DNA of 64,000 nt from Cyprinodon diabolis (taxonomy: Eukaryota > Chordata > Actinopteri > Cyprinodontiformes > Cyprinodontidae), in contig CM060083.1 in NCBI GenBank assembly GCA_030533445.1, positions 29,761,166 through 29,825,165 on the forward strand, in the 5' to 3' direction. Under the pieces are notes generated by a model. It had not been told where the DNA came from and searched no databases. It saw only the letters and a list, made by a program, of their open reading frames with translations. Each line of letters opens with the position of its first letter. Position 1 is the first letter of the stretch. Below are positions 46,901 through 58,900 of this stretch, one piece after another. The position numbers were made by a program, and so were the translations under genes.

Positions 46901-49900
46901 TGAACTCCTTACTTACTCAAATCTCACTTTAGCATCATCAAGAAATTTTTTGTCAAAAAGCCAACGGAAGAAAAAATCCAAACTGCAAAAATAATTGAAA
47001 GGTGTTAATGTTAAACATTACAATGTTTCACAAAAATTATCTCATATAACATTTCAATATTTTTACAAAGCAACAATTAAAATAAAATGCAATACCTTGT
47101 GAGTCCAAGAGAGGGCAGCAACAAGACCATAAAGATCAAGAAGGTGTAGCATTTATGCATTGTGGTTCTGTTCTCTCCTGACCTGTGATCCCAGATTAAC
47201 TCACACACATTAAAAATCAAGCTTTTAAGATATAAAAAGACAACAGGAGTACTAAATATTCAACATACCGGGTCCAGTGGGCTTCGAAAAAGGCAGAGTA
47301 GTAAACAATGGTAGGAAGCAAGGCAGAGAAAGACCACAGGAGGATTGTGGGTAAGAACTGGGTTATGATGGGATTCTAGAATTAAAAAAAGTTATATATC
47401 AGTTTATTTGCCCGACATTTACAAACTGGCAGATCATTGCCTCCAGTTTCCACAAGCCATGACCCGATAAAATTGGCCTGATTCATCAATGTGCTGAAGG
47501 GCTGTTTCACGAGAAAATCATGAATCATCTGAAAACAAAATGTTTAACACTTACAAACCTGACAAGATTTATGCTACCTTAATTTGGATTATTTTAGGGA
47601 CGATTTGGCATTTACACGAGATGTTTGTAAACATGCCCAAGTTTACCATCAATATACTATGGACATATGGGTGCAGAACAATTGCATGGTCTTGTAATAT
47701 TATTTCCTTTTCAACAGTTAGCAATTTCAACTTTTTTAGCATCTAGACAAACTTAGATTAGTGTATAATCTGATCTGATACTACTTCTATATTTGACAAA
47801 GTTTACAGTATCAAAACAATTAAGTTTACCCTAGCTGCAGCTGTCAAGAAGCCCTTCCCTGCTGGAAAAAGCCTCGTCTACTGCATCGAAGCTGTACTGA
47901 ATGCAAGGGGTAAAAGGTTGACTTAGATGGCTTAGCATTTTAGAAAATAAAATCAAACCTTTTAAATTTGACAAAGCCTTTGTTTAGCACTGCGCAAAGG
48001 AAAGTACTAAAATATCAGTATTTGTACTCAGAAGAAGACTGGTATTGAAACATCCCTAAAGATCCTTTAAAATGGTTTGTGATTAGTAATACAAACCATT
48101 AGGGTTTAGTTCTAAAGACAGATGTTAAAGGACCTAGAAGCCAAAAACAGTGAAAAAACATTTTTAACTTAACATGAGTCACGGGTGTTTTCTGTTAGCA
48201 GCTCAAAAACTGCATAAATGAAGTTGTTTGTGGCAAACAAAACAAAGTGCATGGTTAAAAACTATATTCATCGAAGATAATTTAATTCTATAAACATAAT
48301 GAATATGGATCAAACCTTTTTTTTTTTATTATTTTACCTTTCCACAAATTACCCAAACTTTAGAAATGACCAAATTAAATGAATAAATGAATTAACATTT
48401 CCAGATTTGGAGATTCTTACTTACTTGTAAGTTCTCCACTGGTTTGGTGACATTAAACTTGTCCATGGTGGAGATGATGATGGTTGGGGTAGTCAAAAAG
48501 AATAAGAGTAGAAAGAGGACACAGTTGATAACAAAGCAGCGGAGCCACCATTTGATTCCTCCCACCGACAGGTGCTCCCTGTGGGAAAAGAGATCACACA
48601 GCGGTGAGAAACACATGGAGTGATATCCTGCAGAGATGGACACAGCTGCCCAGAAAAACTAAAATCTTAGTTAAAAAAAGCAAAACATATCAAAGAGAAA
48701 GAGTTTTTTTTTCCCAAAAAAGTCTTACACATTTAGCAGTTTGACATTGAAAGAAATGCTTCCTATTTAGTATATTAATTAATCATATTCAAATATTGTT
48801 TTTAAGTATGTGACTGTCTGTTCTCACCAGTAGACGTTTTGTGGATGGGGGGCATAGGTGACGGTCCAGTTGTGTGTCTGCAGCCTGAGGCTGAACTGAG
48901 AGGCCTGGCTTTCACGGCGACAGTGGCAACCTTGACACTTGCAAGCATTAAAGTCCTTTAAAATTCTGAGAGAGAAAACATGCAAATAAAAAAATAGAAG
49001 AAAAAAGTAAACACGTTACAGGAAAAAAACAAAACAGATTTTACCAGCTCAGAGACCAAACAAGGCTTTTTTCCATTGCCATTAGAAAGCCCACATTTCC
49101 AAACACATTTACCCAGGTAAATCTATATCAAATGGCTGAGCCTCGGGTCCTTAGGGCAGGCCAGTGGTGGCTGCTTAGTGGTGGTCAGTCTGTCTTTACC
49201 CACCAATTAAAGTTTATTTGTAGGCGTTTTTAAGTGGGGATGTACACCTTAAAACTTCACCTGTGTAGTCAGTTGATCAAGATTATGATTTTACTTTTAA
49301 TATGTTTATAGAGTGGTGGAGACCCTCTGATATAAGCTAATCTGGTGGCAGTAGTAGTGAGCTGTATAACGCAGCCAGGGGCTTGGGGATTTCCTTCCCG
49401 CTTTACTTCTCTGTAATGAATATAAACCATTCATGAGATAAATTTGTGTACATTTTTAATGAGGTAAAATTGTGAATGCTGGGTTATAAAATGTAGTGTT
49501 GTGCCAGTTTAGGTTGATGTAGGGATTAAAGTGTGACATAGTTTAAAGAAAATTGTTTGAATTAATATAGCAGTGACCTGACTGAGCTCTTTCACTTTTC
49601 CTTGTAGAAAAAGGAACTGTATTTATTTTCTGTAGACTGGCTTTTCATGGGAAATAAAAATGGGCTTTTAAAACGCTAATGAATTACCCAGGATTCCCAT
49701 TACCTGGTTAATACCAATCCTAGGGCTTTAGATCTTGGGGCTTTCGTAAATTGACTTACCTTTCAGTTGTGGCTTCATTGTTAAAGGTGACAAAAGCCAT
49801 TCCTAAAGGCTTCTTATTAACTCTCTCTCTCTCTTTCCTGTATTCATCTCTCAGTTTTGACTCCAGTTTGGTGTAATAACTCACAGCTTCTTCCTAAAGA

Positions 49901-52900
49901 AATAGAAACAGAAATCTTTTACAGTAAATAAGAATATAATCAACAGCCTTCAGTCATCTACCACAAAGCTTTAGAGAAAATCATGCTTCCCAGTGCTGTA
50001 GAGATTTATGGAGCTGTTGTTGAGGACTTTCTGAGCAAGACTTGCCCACAATCTTAGAGTACCAATAGCTGCTTTTATAATCATGGTGGTATTCAAACCA
50101 CCAAGCTTTATTGGGGAAAACTTTGGCTGGACGTTTACAGAGCCAGAGGCTGATCACCTGTGCAACTCTAATACAGCTCTAATAACAAAAGTTCAACTAA
50201 ATATTCTATAGTATAGCCTTTATTGAACACTCTCAGGTATATTGAGCAAACCTGGAAACATAGAAAATTTGGCCTTTTGTTTCAGGTCAGTTGGAACAGG
50301 ATGTATGCAAAAGCTGCTGGACAGTTAGCTGGACATTCTCCCAGTCCTCTTCTGAATCATTCAAGTGGCTTTCTGATAAAACTGCAGACAAGCCTTGACA
50401 TGTGCTGGATTGAACAGGGAGACGCACCCAGCCCGGCAGGATGGGAGTCCCTCTGGGCGTAGTGCGTTACTGATGGTGGCCTTTGTTACTTTGGTCCCAG
50501 CTCTCTGAAGGTCGTTCATCAGCTCTTCCATGTCGTTCTGGGGTTTTTCTTCTCTTTTTAATTTTTGACCCCATAGGATGAGATCTCCAGATTATCAATG
50601 ATCTATTATTTCTTCTATTTTCTTAAAATTGTTCCCAAAGTTGATTCATTCACACCAACCTGCAAGCCTGCCTATTGACCTGGGATTTACACTTCCCAGC
50701 CTGGTTCAGGTCTACAGTTGTTTTCTGTGTTTCTCTTAACAGCTCTTATCTTTGCTAAGGTTGATGTTGGAGTCTGGATTCTGGCGCTGTGGAGAGGTCT
50801 TTTATACAGATAACAAGCTAAAACAAGTTCCAGTAATTCAGGTAACGTGTGGAGAACAGATGAGCTTCTTAAAGAATCTGTTACGGGTCTCTTAAGGGCC
50901 AGACGTCTTCCTTGTTTTTCACCACAATTACATATAAATTCTTTAAAAATCCTACAATTTGATTACCTTTTTTTTTTTTTCTTAATCATCGTGACTCAAA
51001 TTGTTCTAGTACCCTATGTTGAAAATTACAAAGCTCTGATCTTTCAAAGTTTTTATGTATGAGAAACATTCAGTGGTTGAATAAATACTTTTGTCCAATA
51101 TGAAAATATGGAGAAAAAAAAAGAAAAAAAAAAGTAGATTAGTTGCACTTATACATTTTTCTCTGAATAGAAAAATGTGTTTCTTACCTGTTCACAGCCT
51201 TTAATGACACAACAGCAAAGGTGTCCACAAGGCTTGGGGTTAACCATAGTTATACTGTCGTCCTTTTCCTGCAAGGCCAGAAAGAATTTCTTGCTGCGCT
51301 CTGCCTTCTTCCTGAATAAAAATAACACAACAGCCATGTCAGACAGAGGAAGAGCCATTTCTGTCAGGGGAGGAATAAGACACATTTATGAAATGCAACT
51401 CAAAAAGCTGTTACTATCCATTACCTTTCAGTATTGAGGTTAATCAGCTTCACCACATCATAACAGATGCTAGCTTCTATCACAGTGCAGTTTTCATATG
51501 CTTGCCTAAGAAAAGACGCAATGAGAACGAAAAGATTAAGTATAAAAGACGTACAAACTTATAAAAAAACAATTTACATTTGCACAACAAAACATAATCA
51601 ATAACTATTACAAATAACATCCCCTATCTAAAATTATCTTCAACTACATGATCAGTTATGTAGGACAGTAACAATAACCTCTTTAGACCAACCTGACACA
51701 TGACTCTTGTAATTCTACTCATCTGATTTCTGTTATGGACAATTCCACATATAGGCTGGACATTGTCTTACCCAGACATAGGAATGGGGGTAGAACAGCC
51801 ATTTTAACAAGAAAAAGCATGTCTCTCATACATCTTAATATGGCTACTACTCTTTATTATGTCCATACTAACATATCAACCGATTTAACATGTCCAAGGC
51901 TAGTTATAAACTATAGCTCTAAAGGTTTTCCACATTTATTGTTACAACCACAACCCTCAATGTATTTACTGGGATATGATACCTGTAGTCATTTATAACT
52001 CAGAAATTAAATGCCTTTTAATGTTACCTAATTGGTACACCAAGTCCTCCTATGTGTAGCTTTCAAACACAGTATGAATCTGGCTGTTTTGTTAAAGCTT
52101 CAAAAGCAGGCTGAGGTTATAAAACAGTGTCACTAGTTTTTACAATATTACCCAACGCAGTTCAGTTATTGATCTAAAAGGGTAAGAGTGTGACACAGCT
52201 GCTAACACACCAAAACATGTCCCTGCACATAAACTGACTTGGCTAAGAAAGGAAAGCATTGATTGAAGATCAGCCAAGTAGCCAAGAGTTACTGAGAAAA
52301 TGGTGCTTCTCAGGTATGCACAACTGCTGACACGAAAACTGCATACCAAAAATCTGCCCTCTACGGATGAGCAGCAGGGTGACAGTCATTGTTGGAAGAA
52401 AGCCATATTCAGGTCTGTTTGCAGTATGCCACAAGCCATGTAGGGAATACAGTAAAATAAATACAGAAAGCTACTCCTTTGCTGGTTTATAAAGAAGTGC
52501 TTGTGAAGTAAACGAAGCATCATTATTTACAGACCATAACTGTGATTAATAATGGTGGTGGTGGCGGCGTCATTCTGAGGGGATGTCTTTTTTCAGTCGG
52601 TAGACAAAAGCTTGTCAAATGTTGGATGTATAAAAACAGTTAAATCTGAAAACACAAAACTAGCTCCTATCACATTTTAGATCAAAGTACACAACAGAAT
52701 GGTCTCGTCCAATGAAGAGAACTAGGGATGGAACGGTTTTTGAAAACCGCCCGAACCGTTCGGTTCGACTGTCTCGGTTCGGTTCACGTGTTTCGTTCGG
52801 TTCATGCGCTGCTCCTTTTTCTCATAGGCGAAGCGTTTACACTCCAGAGCAGAAGGTGGCGAGTAGTAAACAAGAAGAAGAAGAAGCGAAGCAGCGTAGC

Positions 52901-55900
52901 CGGGTGTAGCAGAAAAAAATCAGTTGTTGTGGAGAATTGTGTGGGTATGGCGAGTGGGAAAGAACAGGAGTTGGAAGACCGCCAGCAGCACTTTATAGGT
53001 CTGCTGTATGGGACCACTTTGCATTTAGAGTGACCTACGATGACGGCGGAAAGAAAGCTGTGGATAAAAGTGCAAGCATTGTGTAACACCTTTTGTTTAT
53101 GCCAACAGCAACACGACCAACATGTCATGCTAACCCCGAAATCCCACATACTCCATCAGCGCTCCGCTCCGCCCCGCTGCGCTCCAGACCGCAGACCCGA
53201 ACCGTGGATTTTGTGAACCGTTCCACCCCTAAAGAGAACCTAAAACTAGGTGAAAATCTGCAGACACCACAATGGCCGTGACCTTTCAAAGTCTGGGATA
53301 AGTACTTCTGAGGAAGAGTAGAGGGTGCGAATCTCACAATGGGACATTAAATCAAATTAACACAGATTAACCAAGGCTCTCAATCCAGACTGACTGAGCA
53401 GAAACTTCTGTTGATATGCAGCTGTTGCATCATTTCTCACATTTAAAACACTCATTTGAATTTGCAAAGTGAGGAGATCTTAACAGTCACAGCAGCTAAA
53501 ACAACTCACTCAAAGTGCAGCTTTATCTCCCTCTCTTCTGCATATTTTGATATCCCGTTAATAAACAAAGTACGTTTCACCTAAAGGAAAGAGAAAACAA
53601 CACAGAAGTAAATACCAACAGCACCTGAGATATTACTACAGAAAGTAGAGAATCTCCAAATTTAACGATCCATACCAAATCATCCTCTTTGTAGCGCATC
53701 TTTGACGTGTGCCGCCTCATGCTGTACACCGTTAATAATAGGTAGAGAAATGCAAAGGTAGTGTGCAACCATAGTAGTTTAGTGCTGTAGCAATAACAGG
53801 AGCAGAACATTTTATAATTAAAAATCCACAAAATGCAGTTTAAATAAATGAATGGATTATATGAGAGAGAGAGACTTACTCAGTGTCTAGATTTGCTATA
53901 GTGGTTCGCCCAAAATTTGATGGAGAGTTTTCTATTAAAATGAGAGAGGAACAAAAAAAAGGCAAGCAGTTCATAACAGCTGTGGTTGTATAATTAAAAT
54001 ACTAATATTCCTCAAAGACAGATGTATAATTCACAACCTAAACAGAAATAAAAGCTGATTTATCATCAACTGAGTCTTTTTCACTTCACTTAAAAAAAAA
54101 AAATAAATGTCAGCAGCCATTAATAGCCCTTTTCAATGTGAAACTAAAAACAAGTAGAAAAGCAGCAGCACATAGCAGCTGTTACAAGAAAAGTCAAAAG
54201 AGAAAAATGAAACATGGAATACGGTTTTATTACTAGTGCTATAGCCCTAAAGATAACAGGTGCAAAATATAATTGTGATGTCACACATTTAATTATTTAC
54301 AGTACACATCTCACCTCCTGTGCATAAAAAGTGAACTTATAATAAAGACTTGCTGCATTATTCTATAAATGGGGAAAAAATATGAGACGGGTCTGGCTGT
54401 AGACCTGCACTGTCAGGACCCTGGCTGCAGAGCTGCATTGTGAGGTCCCCTGCTCTGTTAGCACCGGAAGTTATTCGAAGACTTTCAAATTAAAAGCCAA
54501 GTTGATTCAAAGCCTTTCTAAAGTAAAAGTTAGCGTTAATAAACTTCAAGTGAAGCTAGCTTCTTTTCACAAACAAGTGTTGCTTATGCTGGAAACTTAT
54601 GTACACACACATTTTTACTCCCCACCAAACTCCTATCTGGGATAATAGATATGTGCTACATAGAAATAAGTTTCTATATTTGGATCACTGGATGGAAAAG
54701 TGCATTTGGGTTTATGAGACATTTTCTAAACAACAATGGAGTTTGGTAGGTTACTGTATAATTTAAACTGCTCCTGTGTTTAGTTAACTTAACCCTGTCA
54801 TAAACTCTAATCTGGCAGCAAACAGGTTCTGCGCACAGGAAATTGAAAAATGAAGTTTGCTCACCTAAAAGGTTGCCTGAGAAGTTAATGGGCAAAATTA
54901 TGCCCACAGAGAGCACACCCACCACTACGAGCAGCCCAATGATGTGCCGCTGAAAGGATAAATAATGTACTGCATCTTCACCACACTTTTCCCTTATTTC
55001 TTCTTCCCTGCAGAGAGGATATAGAAAAAACAAAACAAAACACAGAGTCATTCAGATAAGGTTAAAAAAAAAACAAAAAACTTTTTTTTCACAGATACAG
55101 TTGCTTTGTTATAATCAGGAGGCGGACTCACTTAATGCGGAAGACGGCAGTAAGCCAGGAGCAAAACCCCTAAAACAGAAGAGATGAACGAGTTTGTACA
55201 CTTAAACACAGTAGGTTCTGTTGCAACTAAACATACAGGTGCAATTGAAGAAGAAAAAAAGATGAAAAGGGAAATATTACCCAAAGCGTCCTTGGGTAAA
55301 ATATTTACAAAACAAAATATTCTCTCCATTTGATTCTTATGGCTTACACTTGAAGAAAACAGTATATTTTGTTAATATGACTATTTGAACATTCTGCAAC
55401 ATTAAAAAGATTTTTGATTTCTTTTATTTCAGATACTGTATCTTCGCCAACTGAATTGTATGTTTAGGGATCATACAGTGGAAGAACGTTGGGGCTTATT
55501 GTGCACTAACTGTTGCATCAGTGCAGCATGACATGCAGCAAATCAGACTGCCGCCCTACTGAGCTATTAAAGAACAATTGCAAACAGGCTCTTGACAATA
55601 TTTAATGGATTTATTGTAGGGTTTTCAGGCAGGGAGCTCTGTTGGCACATCGATATCACGGTCATTAAAATGTAACTAAACCTCATGTAAAAGCAAACCC
55701 TTCCACAGACAAATTGTGGGCAGTGCCAGGAGGCAATGAGAGGCTCTGCCTATTATGAGGAGAAAGAGCGGGGGTGGCTATGATGTGTGAAAGTGACAAT
55801 GAATTAGATATGACTAAATAATTAAAGTAGCTCAAATAAAACGCTACGCTGACTAATAGGTAATAATAGGTGATGCTCATTTGATTAACCGTACTGATTA

Positions 55901-55952
55901 AAGCTCCCTAGGCTTGAAAGTCCAATTCACTATGGTGTGGCTACCGCAGTGG

Positions 55953-55999
<47 letters not shown>

Positions 56000-58900
56000 T
56001 GTGTGTGTGTACATATACAGCGAGGAAAGTAAGTATTTGAACACCCTGGTACTTTACAAGTTCTCACACTTCATGGAGGTGTTGGAAATTCACATCGTAG
56101 GTGCATGTCCATAGTGAGAGAAATCACAAAATCCAAATTTTTTTAGCCATTTATTTGTATGATAAAGCTGCAAATAAGTATTTGAATACCTTAGAAAATA
56201 GAAAATCAATGTTAGTACTTGGTACAGTAGCTTTTGGCTACGTTCACACTGCAGGCCTTGATCCATTTTTTTTGTGAAATCCGATTTTTTTGAGCTGCTG
56301 TTCATATTTAGACTTTAGACTAAAAGTCTCATATATTTTCAAATATATGAGACTTGTATGTGATCCCCTGTGTGAACTGCAGTCATACAACTTAAGTGTC
56401 CAGCATGGGCAGTAGAGGACGCAATGACGTCACAGGCCAGCGTGCTCTATGTCTACGGAAGTAAACATGGGTGGTAGTATCGGGGCGCATCTAGTGGTCT
56501 TTTCCAACCATAAAAACTAAATCTTTTCACATGGTTAAACATAAATACTGCTCTCCGCATCATCATCTGCCATGGTTGTTGTTTTTCTTGCCGCTTCTGC
56601 GTAGCAAGACACAGAATAGTGACCTATGTCAGGTATTAATGACGTTCAGGTCAGATTAATCTGACCTTACCATTCAGACACAGGTCGCATTTGAAAAGAA
56701 TTCGTATCCGATTCAGGACCACATAGCCAAGTGGCCTGGGTCGGATTGGATAAAAATCGGAAATAGCAAGATGCTAAAATACTTATTTTCCACACTGTTT
56801 ACCACGGAAACTTCAAAACAGTCCTCAAGCAACTTGGATTCATTGCTGCTAAACTGCTCCCCTGAATAAGGGATCTGCAAAATTTACTTTTATTAAGAAA
56901 AAAAAAAAAAAACATACACTTTTGACTCTTGGCTACATCTCTATATAGATTTGTAGTCAACATAGTGTCTAAAACTTTTTAAGTTTAAACTTTTTTGCTT
57001 GTGCATTTTTATATTTTTTTTTTCATTACTTCTTTCTCCTGTTCAACTTTCATTCAATACCTTGCATATTGCTTTTTAACACCCATCTTTTTTATCGGAG
57101 GACTTTTGGGACTTACTCACATTTGGGAGGGTGTCAATGCCCCATATGATTGTACGTCCTAGTAGTGTCACAGTATAGTTTTAAAGCTTATTTTGAAATT
57201 GGCTTTATATAGCATAAATTTAGGGAACTAGTTTTTAAAAAAAAGCTGTAAAGCCATAATTATCACAATTAACAAAAAGAAAAGACTTAAATATATAACT
57301 GAGTAATGAATCATAACATAGAACTACTTTTTTTATAATCAATATTTCCTATTTTATCAAAATGAACTCTTTTCCTCCTGTAACAGCCACACATTACTTA
57401 CTGTATCTCTCCCGTCTATGTCCACTGAGCTTGAAACTGACGTGAGGCGTGAGTAGCGTTCATTAGCTTCTGATGGCACAGTAGAGTTCCCGCTATCAAC
57501 AGAAACAAAGATTTGCATGACACTGCGTACAAACAAAGAAACCCCACATGTATGTCGAAGACTGCGTCTCATAGCTCTATGTCACAGAAAGGAGAGGCAG
57601 ACCACAGCACTGTAAAGATAACAAAATGGTACAGAAACGCATGCTGAGGAATCAACGGAAGAGATTTGACCACAGAGGGACCCAAGTTGACAAAATCTCT
57701 GTAGACACTTTCATGCAGTGATAGGAATTAAGAGCCCACGTTGTTATTGCAGTTAATAACACATATTTAAAATACCACAGTAAAGTTTAGAGGATAGCAT
57801 TCATAGAAGGGCTAAATGGAGGGGTTTGAGAGGTAAACTTTAGGGATGCACCAAGAAATAAGTTAATGGCTGAAAATTGACAGTTTTCAGTTTTATTGGC
57901 TCTGACCTGTGGATGGAAACTAAAAAAAAATCCAATCAAGTTTCTACCAAGTAAACATAACATTTTAGGTGTTAGCAGGCCAACACTAAACACTACAGTG
58001 TGAACGATGAAACTGAGTGAAGAAAACTCAGAGTTATTAATTATAACATTAGTAAGTTAAATTAGATTAAAGGAATAGTACACCCAAAACATGATTAGCC
58101 TTCATTTTCTACTCACCCCCATGCTGAACAACACTCTGGAGAACTTTTTTGATATCTCAAATGCATCTGGAGATCTGGGAGGCTTCTTGCTGTCTGCTGA
58201 CATTCAAATAATGGAGGTCTATGGTGCCCGAGGCAGAAAGGTCCATAAAAGTCCACAAAAAACGTGTCAACGTGTCATCAACGTGTCTGCTCGTCCAATG
58301 TATTCCAAGTGTCCTGAGTTGGTAGCGTCCATAATTTACTCGAAACGAAGTCATTTAGAATGTTTTTAGTGCATAAACAGTAGGGTATAGGATTTCCTAA
58401 AAGCTCGCCCTGCGAGTTCACGAGCCTACGGAAACCGCGGCAGACCAAACCAGATGAAAGTGCGCATTCAGCTCGGTAAAGAACTCATGCTCTTCCTCAA
58501 CACTGAAGTCCTCAGACATTTTTCTTTCGTTGTTTCTTTCTTTGCACAGGTAAACAGCTTTCTTCTTCTACGCTTGCATTATCAAGAGCAGACGCTGAAT
58601 AAATTATGGACGCTACCCACTCAGGACACTTGGAATACATTGGACGAGCAGTATGGAGGAATATGGACACGTTTTTTGTGGACTTTTATGGACCTTTCTG
58701 CCTCGGGCACCATAGACCTCCATTATTTAAATGTCAGCAGACAGCAAGAAGCCTCCCAGATCTCCAGATGCATTTGAGATATCAAAAAAGTACTCCAGAG
58801 TGTTGTTCAGCATGGGGGTGAGTAGAAAATGAAGGCTAATCATGTTTTGGGTGTACTATTCCTTTAAGCTAGAGATGCAGAAGCTATTTAAAGGGAAAAT

